From an uncultured Gammaproteobacteria bacterium (lineage in GTDB: Bacteria; Pseudomonadota; Gammaproteobacteria; GCA-001735895), in contig CALCSG010000019.1 in the NCBI GenBank assembly GCA_937894085.1, positions 1 to 49,928 on the forward strand: a DNA stretch of 49,928 nucleotides, written 5' to 3'. Positions 26,707 to 35,641 of the stretch are shown in pieces. The number at the start of each line of letters is the position of its first letter. The first letter of the stretch is position 1. The translations under genes were made by a program, and so were the position numbers. The notes beneath the pieces were generated by a model. It was given only the letters and a program-made list of their open reading frames with translations. It made no database searches and was not told where the DNA came from.

Positions 26707-26967
26707 TTTTACCGCAGAGGACGAAAAGGTGCGCAAAGGATGAAATAGTATATTACAACTTCATTTATTTCTAATAACTTTATGATTAGTGTAACTTCTT
26801 AGCGTAATTAAAAAAGTTATGACTACAGAATGACTTGCCCCGTGTACTTCTCACCTTCAAGCTGAAAAATTGTTAAAGTATTCAAATATTTAAACTCGCT
26901 GATTCGTTAACTATAAAATAAAACCAGGTAAACCCTTTGCGCACCTCTGCCTCCTCTGCGGTTAAAA
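26707..26967. repeat. MITE-like element with 33-base imperfect inverted repeats
   Basis: The left arm (26707-26739, with TACCGCAGAGG and GGTGCGCAAAGG) and right arm (26934-26967, with CCTTTGCGCACC and CCTCTGCGGT) are near-perfect inverse copies, differing at a few central positions. The 194 bases between them are AT-rich with no coding frame. The CCGCAGAGG...GCGCAAAGG wording resembles dispersed non-coding repeats of many proteobacteria. It fills the gap between the DUF1415 gene and fumC. Confidence 0.7.
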
Positions 26968-26977
26968 AATACAGGGG

Positions 26978-28357
26978 CTAAGCTATTCCACCTTTCGTCA
27001 TCTGCGCGGGATCTAGCAGTTTTTTAAGTTCATCTTCTGACAAATCGCATAATTCTTTAGCTACATCCAGTACCGGTCTTTTTTCTGCATAAGCTTTTTT
27101 AGCGATCTTTGCTCCCAGCTCATAACCTATGACCGGGTTTAAAGCAGTTACCAGAATAGGATTAGCTGATAGCGCCTTATTAATATTATCGTGGTTAACG
27201 GTAAAGCCAGCTATCGCTTTATCAGCCAGTACCTTTGCTGCATTTGATAATAGTTCGATACTTTGAATCAAATTATGAGCAATCACCGGTAACATCACAT
27301 TCAATTGAAAATTACCGGATTGTCCACCAATCGTAATCGTGGTGTCGTTACCCATAACCTGAGCACAAACCATGGTAACCGCTTCGGGTATAACAGGGTT
27401 AACCTTACCCGGCATGATGGAACTTCCAGGTTGTAACGCGGGTAAAGCTATTTCACCTATACCCGCCAGTGGTCCCGAATTCATCCAGCGTAAATCATTC
27501 GATATTTTCATCATGGATACAGCCACGGTTTTAAGCTGTCCGCTCATTTCTACGGCAGCGTCCTGTGCACTTAACCCTTCAAAAAAGTTCTCTTTGGGAG
27601 CAAAACGAACACCAGTCAATGCAACCAGTTCGGCGCAAACTTTTTCGGCAAATTCTTCATGTGCATTAATACCGGTACCCACCGCTGTACCACCTTGTGG
27701 TAACTTCTGTAAGCGGGTCAGGCTCGACTGAATTCGATACAGGCCCATTTTAATCTGTGTGGACCATCCGCCCAGTTCCTGCCCCAGCGTAATCGGCATG
27801 GCATCCATCAGGTGTGTGCGCCCGGTGGTTACCACATCTTTAAGTTCCTGTGCTTTTTCATTCAACGTTTTTTCAAGGTGAGATAAAGCCGGGATCAACT
27901 GTTCGTGAATGGCAAGACAGGCACTGACGTGAATGGCCGAAGGAAACACATCGTTTGAACTTTGTCCCATGTTTACATGATCATTGGGATGCACCTGAAA
28001 GTCATCGTTAGTTGCCAGGGTAGAGATCACTTCATTGGCATTCATGTTACTGCTGGTGCCAGAACCAGTCTGAAAAATATCAATCGGAAAATGCTCATCG
28101 ACTTCGCCATCTACCACTTTTTGAGCGGCATTTTCTATCGCTGATGCTATTTTCACATCCAGTTCACCGAGTTGCACATTGCTCCTAGCGCAGGCTATCT
28201 TAATCAGACCCAGTGCCCGAATAATCTGCCGGGGCATAGCTATTCCGCTGATCGGGAAGTTATCAACGGCGCGTTGTGTTTGAGCGCGATACAGGGCATC
28301 TGCAGGAACCTGCAATTCACCCATGCTGTCTTTTTCGGTACGAAATTTTTGTGGCAT
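26978..28357 (-). CDS. fumC: Fumarate hydratase, class II (FumC)
   Basis: TCA-cycle enzyme interconverting fumarate and malate; iron-independent homotetramer in the cytoplasm. Start at ATG 28357 (MPQKFRTEKD); the frame's upstream TTG is discounted. 459 residues, the usual length. Motifs: TGSGTSSNMN (97-106), SSNDVFPSAIH, GRTHLMDAMP (179-188) and the signature GSSIMPGKVN (311-320) with the catalytic Ser. All family-defining residues are present. Class II enzymes are oxygen-stable, unlike FumA. Confidence 0.95.
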   Translation of the reverse strand: MPQKFRTEKDSMGELQVPADALYRAQTQRAVDNFPISGIAMPRQIIRALGLIKIACARSNVQLGELDVKIASAIENAAQKVVDGEVDEHFPIDIFQTGSGTSSNMNANEVISTLATNDDFQVHPNDHVNMGQSSNDVFPSAIHVSACLAIHEQLIPALSHLEKTLNEKAQELKDVVTTGRTHLMDAMPITLGQELGGWSTQIKMGLYRIQSSLTRLQKLPQGGTAVGTGINAHEEFAEKVCAELVALTGVRFAPKENFFEGLSAQDAAVEMSGQLKTVAVSMMKISNDLRWMNSGPLAGIGEIALPALQPGSSIMPGKVNPVIPEAVTMVCAQVMGNDTTITIGGQSGNFQLNVMLPVIAHNLIQSIELLSNAAKVLADKAIAGFTVNHDNINKALSANPILVTALNPVIGYELGAKIAKKAYAEKRPVLDVAKELCDLSEDELKKLLDPAQMTKGGIA

Positions 28358-28673
28358 GATAGTTCTCAAAGTTTTTTCAGACTATATCACAGGCCCGTAA
28401 AAATCAGATCGACGGATTGGTGATTTGAAAATAACTGTTACGCATAATGAATGTATTCTGCAGTAATATTAAGTTGCCAGTATGCATGATTTAGAGTGTT
28501 CAGGTTATATCGAATATGTCTAACTTAAAACCATTTCAGAGCTATACTGCTACATCCTGAAAACAGGTAAGAGTGAATTAATAAATTAAAAATAGAGCCC
28601 GGTAAACTATTCACAGCAATAGCCAGTTCACTACTTTAACTAACTGTTGAAAATTAGATAAAACAACAACCTC
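28358..28673. other. Divergent intergenic region between fumC and the EamA gene
   Basis: About 316 AT-rich bases that must contain the two divergent promoters. I see no conserved RNA structure, no coding frame and no clear operator. Confidence 0.4.
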
Positions 28674-29555
28674 ATGAATTCTCGTTTCGCCGTCATCATC
28701 CTGTTTTGTAGCTCTATAGGCTGGGGTTTAACCTGGCTACCATTAAAATATCTAAATGATATGGGGCTGGACAGTTTACAGTTAATTTTTATCGCTTTTA
28801 CTTCGGCAACCGTTGTTTTATTGCCCTGGTTATTCCGGCAGTTTAGTTCATGGAAGTCACATACTGGTTTTATGGTTCTGATCGCACTGACCGGAGGTTT
28901 AGCCAATGCCAGCTTTCAGACAGCCATTTACCATGGTGATGTCATTCGTGTGATGATCCTTTTTTATATGCTGCCGGTGTGGAGTGTTCTGGGAGGCAGG
29001 TTATTCCTCAAGGAAAAGGTAGATAAGTTAAGACTCAGCGCAGTGGCTTTATGTTTATCCGGTGCTTTTGTCATACTGGATGTCTGGCATAACTCATGGT
29101 CCGGCGTAAACTGGATTGATTTTCTGGCATTAGGATCGGGACTGGGACTGGCGACCAGCATTATCCTGTTTCGTTTTACCCAAACCATTCCTGTCATGAG
29201 CAAGGTGTCATCGGTGTTTATCGGTTGTACAGTTTTAACCGGTTTAACTTTATTGGTCACTCCCAGCCAGGCACAACTTCCCGCTAATAATGCAGTAATC
29301 TTTGCCGGTTTATACGGTGCAATATGGGTGACCCTGGTTACTCTTGGAACTCAATGGGCAGTCACCCAAATGGAGGCCGGGCGATCATCCGTGATTATCG
29401 TCATGGAACTGGTTGCTGCTGTAATTTCCATCGCGCTACTGACCGAAAAAGATTTACAGTGGACAGAAATTATCGGTGGCCTGATGGTGTTAAGTGCAGC
29501 ACTTCTGGAAGGCAGTAGAAATGAAGATACGGAACAAGCTGTTTCAATGGGGTGA
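28674..29555 (+). CDS. EamA-family (drug/metabolite transporter) membrane protein
   Basis: 293 residues with about ten hydrophobic segments arranged as two EamA repeats (first about 5-137, second about 147-285). Typical phrases are SSIGWGLTWLPLKYL at the start, RVMILFYMLPVWSVLGGRLFLKE at the end of the first repeat and VIIVMELVAAVISIALLTEK in the second. DMT transporters export or import metabolites; the substrate cannot be read from the sequence. There is no strong ribosome-binding site. Confidence 0.85.
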   Translation: MNSRFAVIILFCSSIGWGLTWLPLKYLNDMGLDSLQLIFIAFTSATVVLLPWLFRQFSSWKSHTGFMVLIALTGGLANASFQTAIYHGDVIRVMILFYMLPVWSVLGGRLFLKEKVDKLRLSAVALCLSGAFVILDVWHNSWSGVNWIDFLALGSGLGLATSIILFRFTQTIPVMSKVSSVFIGCTVLTGLTLLVTPSQAQLPANNAVIFAGLYGAIWVTLVTLGTQWAVTQMEAGRSSVIIVMELVAAVISIALLTEKDLQWTEIIGGLMVLSAALLEGSRNEDTEQAVSMG

Positions 29556-29714
29556 TCAGACAAAAGTATGTTAATACCTGTCGCTGATGGGCTTAGTTAA
29601 CTTTATGCAAGTTCAGGGCGATATTTTAAGATTTGCTTTTAACACTAAAATTCACAGCGATGAACAACAATAGATGCAATGTGATAATAATAAGTGTGTT
29701 TATCAGTATTGGCT

Positions 29715-30179
29715 TTAGCTACAGAACCGCTTAAGCATCCTCTGGTCTTTTGCTGCATGTTCTACATCCCCTCTCGACGTCGCGTTTTTCACAGCAATTT
29801 TCCAATGAGTACAGGGTGGTAGAAAGTTCTCTTCAAAAATGTAGGTCGCTATCTTTTTCAGCATATCATCTGGCATTGGTAGTGCGGGCATTAAGCCTAA
29901 CTGCCCCAGAGCTTCGTCATGGATAGCTTTCTCCAGAGTTGGCTCTTTTACAAATGCTGCCATACTGTTAACAAAGTCGTTTTTATCCAGTGAGTTTTTC
30001 TTATAACGACGTTGCACACCCCACATCGGTGGTGCCAGAGGCTTTTCCATTTCAGGGTTATGACATACGTGACAGGATGGGTAGAGGGTTTTACCTTCGG
30101 TGGCCTCACGACTTAGCGCATAACCATCCACAGTCAGCAAAGTGATAGTAAGTATCACCAGATATTTTATTTTTTCCAT
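29715..30179 (-). CDS. Periplasmic monohaem c-type cytochrome
   Basis: Start at ATG 30179, which begins a signal peptide (MEKIKYLVILTITLLTVDG, cleavage near YALS); the longer frame runs into the upstream pseudogene on the other strand. 154 residues. One haem site CHVCH at 36-40, and a likely Met axial ligand in GLMPALPMPDD (Met97 or Met102). The region after it (PPCTHWKIAVKNA) extends beyond a minimal cytochrome c and contains Cys residues. It presumably carries electrons in the periplasm; the partner is unknown. Confidence 0.8.
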   Translation of the reverse strand: MEKIKYLVILTITLLTVDGYALSREATEGKTLYPSCHVCHNPEMEKPLAPPMWGVQRRYKKNSLDKNDFVNSMAAFVKEPTLEKAIHDEALGQLGLMPALPMPDDMLKKIATYIFEENFLPPCTHWKIAVKNATSRGDVEHAAKDQRMLKRFCS

Positions 30180-30260
30180 GTATATATTTCTAATATAATT
30201 TTCAGTTATTGTAATGCATATAAAAATTTTATGCAGCGACAGTACCGGGCATGTAGCACG

Positions 30261-30531
30261 GTGAGCATGAACTGGATGCCGGCCGTCGCTGAACACGAAG
30301 AATATGGCTTGAGTAAACGGGATATTACCCATAACATTAATTTTTAATGCTATGTACCGGCCACTGAAGAGTGGTGAACTCACTTTTGAAGATGCTAAAG
30401 CTGTACCAGGAAAATATGTTGAAATGAACGCGTATATGAATACCATCGTGCTGAATTCTAATTGCCCGCAGTTTAATAACTCCTGTAACGGATATAATCC
30501 AATACCAATTGAAATATTGATCTGGGATTAA
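30261..30531 (+). pseudogene. Broken DUF1989 gene (carboxyguanidine deiminase / urea carboxylase-associated protein remnant)
   Basis: Two fragments in different frames line up with the end of DUF1989 proteins. 30261-30347 gives EYGLSKRDITHNINF then a stop, like the family's ...RD..PNINFF. In a frame shifted by one, 30352-30531 gives SGELTFEDAKAVPGKYVEM, then LNSNCPQFNNSCNGYNPIPI and ends LIWD, the usual C-terminus with conserved SNCPQ and YNP. The N-terminal two thirds are absent. Such genes normally come as a pair just upstream of urea/guanidine carboxylase, exactly the position here, and their products act as carboxyguanidine deiminase. The identification is by recollection of the family pattern. 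Confidence 0.6.
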
Positions 30532-30551
30532 TGCATAGATATTGCGACACT

Positions 30552-30604
30552 AATGAATCGGCAGGACGACCTGTTGTTCATTTAAACTGGCAGGACCACC
30601 TGCT
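30552..30604 (+). promoter_or_regulatory. Guanidine-II (mini-ykkC) riboswitch-like tandem hairpins, second loop altered
   Basis: Hairpin 1 has CAGG-ACGA-CCTG at 30562-30573, extended by G-U and A-T pairs down to 30552 and 30582. Its ACGA tetraloop fits the ACGR loop that binds guanidine in this class. Hairpin 2 at 30589-30604 is GCAGG-ACCA-CCTGC, the same stem but ACCA in place of ACGR. About 15 bases separate them, within the class's usual linker length. The ATG of the carboxylase lies 17 bases downstream. Two near-identical small hairpins directly before a carboxylase gene of this family make the call likely. The altered loop should weaken binding and the loop-loop contact. Confidence 0.7.
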
Positions 30605-30621
30605 CTAACATTATAAAGCAC

Positions 30622-33600
30622 ATGTTTAAAAAAGTTCTGATCGCCAACCGGGGCGCCATTGCAGCCCGCATTATAAGCACATTAAAACAGATGCAATGTC
30701 CGTCGGTCGCTATCTATAATGAGGCCGATGCCGATTCGCTGCACGTACAACAGGCCGATGAAGCTTATTCACTGGGTTCTGGCAGTGTGGCTGAAACCTA
30801 CCTGAATCAGCAAAAAATATTCGATATCATACAAAAAACCGGAGCAGAAGCTGTTCATCCCGGTTACGGCTTTTTAAGTGAAAACCCTGAATTTGTCGAA
30901 CGCTGTGAACAGAATAATATTGCTTTCATTGGCCCCACTGCTGAACAGATATTGTTATTCGGCTTAAAACACAGCGCACGCGCACTGGCCAAACAAAACA
31001 ACATCCCGTTACTACCCGGTAGTGGACTGCTTGACAATATCGCAGAAGCACTTACTCGGGCAGATAATATTGGCTACCCGCTAATGTTAAAAAGCACCGC
31101 CGGCGGTGGTGGTATAGGCATGCAACTATGCTTGAATCAGCAGGAACTGGAAAAGTACTACGATTCGGTACGTCGATCAGGTGAAAATAATTTTTCCAAT
31201 AGCGCTGTGTTTATCGAAAAATTTATCGAATATGCACGCCATATCGAGGTACAGGTGTTTGGAGATGGCAGAGGTTTAGCCATCGCCATTGGTGAAAGAG
31301 ATTGTTCGACACAACGCAGAAACCAAAAAGTCATTGAAGAGGCTCCGGCACCGAATCTGAGCGATGAAGTTAGAAAAAAATTACAGGATACAGCTATACG
31401 CCTGGTCGAAGCGGTAAATTATCGTAACGCCGGTACGGTTGAATTTGTGTATGACCAGAAATCGGATCAATTTTATTTTCTCGAAGTTAACACACGCTTA
31501 CAGGTCGAATATGGCGTCACCGAACAGCTGTTTAATGTTGACCTGGTCGAATGGATGGTTAAACAGGCGGCCAATGAATTAGCCGACCTTCGAATACTTG
31601 CAAGCACATTAAAATCAACCGGTCATGCCATACAGGCTCGTGTGTATGCTGAAGACCCGAACAGGGATTTTCTACCTTCCTCCGGATTACTCAGTGAAGT
31701 TACATTCCCGCAAAAAACCAATTTACGTATAGACCACTGGCTTGAAACCGATATAGAAGTTTCTCCGCTGTTCGACCCCATGCTAGCCATAATGATAATC
31801 ACAGCTGATGATAGAAATAATGCTATACAACAACTGGTACAGGCACTGGCATTAACTTCACTGTATGGCATCGAAACCAATATTAACTATGTGCGGGAAA
31901 TTTTAAGCACCGATATTTTTCAACGCGGTGAAATATTCACCCGCTACCTGAATGACTTTAGAACCCAACCCTGTTCAATCGATGTTATCAGTTCCGGCAC
32001 CTTAACCTCGATACAGGACTACCCGGGTAGATCCGGCTACTGGGATGTAGGTGTACCGCCTTCCGGCCCATTCGATCACTATTCCTTCAACCTGGCTAAT
32101 CGTTTACTGAATAATTCGGTAGGCTGTGCCGGACTGGAAATCACCTTAAATGGCCCCAGTCTGCGTTTTAATAATGTTACCCGGATAGTATTAAGTGGAG
32201 CCGAGATGGAAGCCCATCTGGACGACCTGCCTTTACAATTCTGGCAGGTTATTAATGTTGAGGCTGGTCAAACCCTGAAAATAGGTAAAACGGTTGCATC
32301 CGGTGCCAGGGCATATCTCTGTATAAAAGGCGGGCTAAACTGTCCTGATTACCTGGGGTCAAAGTCAACCTTTACGCTGGGTCAGTTTGGAGGGCATTCC
32401 GGTCGAGAGATTCGCGTCGGTGATGTGTTACATTTTAATAAGCTTAAAGATAAATCAGAACCACTAATCCTGCCTTCCACCATGCTGCCCGAGATAACAA
32501 ATCACTGGCAACTGCGGGTAATTTACGGCCCGCACGGTTCACCCGATTTTTTTACTGATGACGACATAAAAACTTTCTTCGATAGTGAGTGGGAAATTCA
32601 TTATAACTCCACTCGAACAGGTATCCGCCTGGTCGGGCCTAAACCACAATGGGCACGAAAAGATGGCGGTGAAGCCGGTATGCATCCCTCCAATATTCAT
32701 GACAATGCCTATGCTATAGGTACTGTCGATTTTACCGGTGATATGCCGGTTATTCTCGGACCCGATAGCCCTTCGCTGGGGGGCTTTGTGTGTCCTGCCA
32801 CTGTAATAGCCGCCGACCTGTGGAAACTGGGACAGTTAAAAGCCGGTGATAAAGTGTGTTTTATCCCGGTATCCATTAATGATGCGGTGCAGCTAGAAAA
32901 AGCACAGTTAGATTCGATTGCTCAGCTGAATTTGACAACTCACAGTATTCAACGAGTTAATATTACTTCACCGGTTTTAAGGTGCATCGACAAAAATAAA
33001 TTCGGGGTACAGATAGTGTATCGCCCTTCCGGTGATAAAAACCTGCTGGTGGAGTTTGGCCCGTTAACCCTGGATATCGAATTACGCTTCCGCGTACAAG
33101 CATTGATGCTTGATCTTAAGCAGAAACAAGTTCAGGGGTTACTCGAATTAACTCCCGGCATTCGTTCATTGCAACTTCATTATGACAGCCAGCTTATTTC
33201 ACTGGATAAAATTTTTCTCCTGCTGGATGAAGCTCTTTCATCACAGAAAAATATTGATGCTGTGGATGTGCCCTCAAGAATCGTGCATATACCTTTGAGC
33301 TGGGATGATGAAGCCTGTCGACTTGCTACTGAAAAATACATGCAGTCAGTACGCAATGACGCTCCCTGGTGCCCGGATAATATTGAATTCATCCGTCGCA
33401 TTAACGGGCTGGAAAATGTGCAACAGGTTAAAGATATCGTTTTTGATGCATCCTACCTGGTGATGGGTCTGGGTGATGTTTACCTGGGAGCACCGATAGC
33501 CACTCCAATGGATCCGCGACACCGCCTGGTTACTACAAAATATAATCCAGCAAGAACCTGGACTGCCGAAAACTCTGTTGGTATTGGAGGCTCCTATTTA

Positions 33601-34224
33601 TGTGTTTACGGCATGGAAGGCCCTGGTGGATATCAGTTTATTGGAAGAACCTTACAGATGTGGAACCGTTACCAGCAGACCCGTGAATTTAAAAAACCCT
33701 GGTTATTGCGTTTTTTCGATCAGATAAAATTCTTTGAAGTAACAGCGGAAGAACTAAAAACTATTCGACATGATTTCCCCAAAGGCCGCTACCCCTTAAA
33801 AATAGAACAAACCCGCTTTAAGCTAAAAGAATATCAGGAGTACCTGCAACAGCATGAAGCCGACATTAAAAAATTTACAGCTCAACGGGAACTGGCTTTG
33901 GATGAAGAGCTACAACGCTGGATAGATTCAGGCCAGATAAATTTCAATTCGACACAGGATCTAATCAGTAACATTGCCGAAGAAGAATCCCTACCGCCAA
34001 ATTGTATGGCTATCGAAAGCCCGGTCGCCGGAAATGTCTGGAAGCTGCTGGTCAAACCCGGTGATGTAATTGAAAAAAATCAGCCTATGGTTATTCTGGA
34101 GTCGATGAAAATGGAAATCAAAATCGTTGCCCTACACTCCGGGACTGTTTATGCCATCAACCGGGAAGAAGGAAACCAGGTGCAAGCGGGTCAGCCCCTG
34201 ATAATATTACAGGAAGGATCTTAA
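30622..34224 (+). CDS. Biotin-dependent urea/guanidine carboxylase
   Basis: A 1200-residue single-chain carboxylase. Residues 1 to about 450 are a biotin carboxylase with STAGGGGIGM and EVNTRLQVEYGVTE (Tyr where most have His). About 455-760 is a KipA/AHS2-like half of the carboxyltransferase (SIQDYPGRSGYWDVGVPPSG), and about 770-1060 a KipI/AHS1-like half (GLGDVYLGAPIATPMDPRHR). The end is a biotinyl domain with ESMKMEI (biotin Lys about 1163). Such enzymes carboxylate urea to allophanate; many homologues prefer guanidine. The guanidine-type riboswitch and DUF1989 remnant upstream favour guanidine. No allophanate hydrolase or deiminase gene is intact nearby. The reading frame itself is undamaged. 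Confidence 0.9.
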   Translation: MFKKVLIANRGAIAARIISTLKQMQCPSVAIYNEADADSLHVQQADEAYSLGSGSVAETYLNQQKIFDIIQKTGAEAVHPGYGFLSENPEFVERCEQNNIAFIGPTAEQILLFGLKHSARALAKQNNIPLLPGSGLLDNIAEALTRADNIGYPLMLKSTAGGGGIGMQLCLNQQELEKYYDSVRRSGENNFSNSAVFIEKFIEYARHIEVQVFGDGRGLAIAIGERDCSTQRRNQKVIEEAPAPNLSDEVRKKLQDTAIRLVEAVNYRNAGTVEFVYDQKSDQFYFLEVNTRLQVEYGVTEQLFNVDLVEWMVKQAANELADLRILASTLKSTGHAIQARVYAEDPNRDFLPSSGLLSEVTFPQKTNLRIDHWLETDIEVSPLFDPMLAIMIITADDRNNAIQQLVQALALTSLYGIETNINYVREILSTDIFQRGEIFTRYLNDFRTQPCSIDVISSGTLTSIQDYPGRSGYWDVGVPPSGPFDHYSFNLANRLLNNSVGCAGLEITLNGPSLRFNNVTRIVLSGAEMEAHLDDLPLQFWQVINVEAGQTLKIGKTVASGARAYLCIKGGLNCPDYLGSKSTFTLGQFGGHSGREIRVGDVLHFNKLKDKSEPLILPSTMLPEITNHWQLRVIYGPHGSPDFFTDDDIKTFFDSEWEIHYNSTRTGIRLVGPKPQWARKDGGEAGMHPSNIHDNAYAIGTVDFTGDMPVILGPDSPSLGGFVCPATVIAADLWKLGQLKAGDKVCFIPVSINDAVQLEKAQLDSIAQLNLTTHSIQRVNITSPVLRCIDKNKFGVQIVYRPSGDKNLLVEFGPLTLDIELRFRVQALMLDLKQKQVQGLLELTPGIRSLQLHYDSQLISLDKIFLLLDEALSSQKNIDAVDVPSRIVHIPLSWDDEACRLATEKYMQSVRNDAPWCPDNIEFIRRINGLENVQQVKDIVFDASYLVMGLGDVYLGAPIATPMDPRHRLVTTKYNPARTWTAENSVGIGGSYLCVYGMEGPGGYQFIGRTLQMWNRYQQTREFKKPWLLRFFDQIKFFEVTAEELKTIRHDFPKGRYPLKIEQTRFKLKEYQEYLQQHEADIKKFTAQRELALDEELQRWIDSGQINFNSTQDLISNIAEEESLPPNCMAIESPVAGNVWKLLVKPGDVIEKNQPMVILESMKMEIKIVALHSGTVYAINREEGNQVQAGQPLIILQEGS

Positions 34225-34337
34225 TCCAGCATAACGTACCTTGATTCATTGTATGAATATTAAGCTAAATTATTTTAAAGACTAAAATCATAGTAAATCA
34301 TGTATCCTTAAGTCATATGAAACCCTGAGAAAATTGC

Positions 34338-35498
34338 ATGACGACTGGTCCAAGAGAAATTACAACACCCTTTCGCCCTATTCCACTGGATGTACCGGAA
34401 GGCATGAAACCGAATGAGTTTTTCAATAGTACAGAAAACCTCAATGATCTGGAAAATAATAACGGTATATTGCGCAACGATGAAAATCTATTGATGTATC
34501 GTAAAGCGTTAGGCCATTCCAATATTTTCGACACTTCAATAATTTACAACACATCAAAAATCATTCTCGACCCGTTGGGCAGACCGGTAAGAAGAACTCA
34601 GGTACCCGAAAATGTACGTAATGTCTGGAACCGAATGAACCTGATTTTAATTGGGTACATGCAGGAAACATTTCCAGATCCTGAAAATTACCTGATACTT
34701 TGTGGAGAAGCGAGTTTGGACGCCACCTGGCCTATGACCTCTCCAGGCGTTCCCAGCATTCGAATGTTACACAATCATTTTATCGTGTTCGATAAGCAGC
34801 AGTTACGCGATGCCCAGCTGGCCAAAAAAGATAATCCTAACCTGACCGATGGCGGACAACACAGCCTGTTTCAAAGTTATATGCACGATGCTTACTGCTC
34901 TTTTTTTGAAACTCTCGATTTTGATATTTTAAAACCCACCATCGGCGACTCTTCCCAGTTAAAGTTAACCGGTTACCCTCAGGGTCTGCCCTGCTGGGAA
35001 ATAGAAGGTGGTCTGGATAGCATTAAAGAAGTTAAATTCTGGAAAGAATACGATCAGATTTTAAAAGGGTTTATCGATTTCTACCGTACATTTTTCAGCC
35101 AGGTATCATCACGTAACAGTAATTTGCCCAGAGACGTTTACTTCGAAGATCAGGTCATCGAAAAATTATTGTTTAACAATGATTTCCTGAGCACAGCAAA
35201 AATAGTGCGCGATCAATGTATTAAAGATGCAAAATATGCCAATTCAATTCGTTGGCAACCCGCTTTCAAGCAACTGATATACAGAAACGATGCGGGTAAA
35301 TGGATAGTGACGATCAGTCAGAATTCGATCGGAAATGCCATCACGGAATTACTCGGTGTCGTGGTCAAACGAACACCCGATGCTGAAGCCTATGAAAAAG
35401 CTGAACCAAAACTCATAGAGAGACTGATGGAAGTTAGACAAAGATTGATAGATGCCGATCTTGGTAGCCCGATAGCAACTGATTACTGGCCCGGATAA
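34338..35498 (+). CDS. Hypothetical protein downstream of the carboxylase
   Basis: 386 residues, no signal peptide or membrane helix, so probably cytoplasmic. I recognise no family. Notable segments are PTSPGVPSIRMLHNHFIVFD-like His-rich sequence around 138-155 (actual text PGVPSIRMLHNHFIVF), KLTGYPQGLPCWEIEGGLD in the middle and a helical C-terminal region. The HNH-containing strand could be a catalytic or metal site, but this is a guess. It follows the carboxylase by 113 bases on the same strand, so co-transcription is possible, and is followed by a tiny acidic frame. No good Shine-Dalgarno precedes the ATG at 34338. Confidence 0.6.
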   Translation: MTTGPREITTPFRPIPLDVPEGMKPNEFFNSTENLNDLENNNGILRNDENLLMYRKALGHSNIFDTSIIYNTSKIILDPLGRPVRRTQVPENVRNVWNRMNLILIGYMQETFPDPENYLILCGEASLDATWPMTSPGVPSIRMLHNHFIVFDKQQLRDAQLAKKDNPNLTDGGQHSLFQSYMHDAYCSFFETLDFDILKPTIGDSSQLKLTGYPQGLPCWEIEGGLDSIKEVKFWKEYDQILKGFIDFYRTFFSQVSSRNSNLPRDVYFEDQVIEKLLFNNDFLSTAKIVRDQCIKDAKYANSIRWQPAFKQLIYRNDAGKWIVTISQNSIGNAITELLGVVVKRTPDAEAYEKAEPKLIERLMEVRQRLIDADLGSPIATDYWPG

Positions 35499-35521
35499 AT
35501 TTAAAATTAACAGGTGACACA

Positions 35522-35641
35522 ATGGATGAAGATGAAACAGTTGTTTTAACTGATGAAGATAAACAGAAAATCGCAAAGAAAATCGAAGTAGATAATACGA
35601 TATCGGAAACAGAGCCAGAAAATAATAAGACTGACGATTAG
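35522..35641 (+). CDS. Possible 39-residue acidic protein
   Basis: A short frame from ATG 35522 to TAG, with AGGTGA ideally placed upstream and 23 bases after the previous stop. The product is highly charged (MDEDETVVLTDED start, ending NNKTDD), soluble and without a recognised motif. Its end overlaps the convergent gene by four bases. The ribosome-binding site and position speak for it; its shortness speaks against. Confidence 0.4.
   Translation: MDEDETVVLTDEDKQKIAKKIEVDNTISETEPENNKTDD

Noticed and set aside
30180-30446. N-terminal extension of the cytochrome c frame
   Set aside because: The ATG at 30179 starts a proper signal peptide, whereas the extension has none and lies opposite the DUF1989 remnant.
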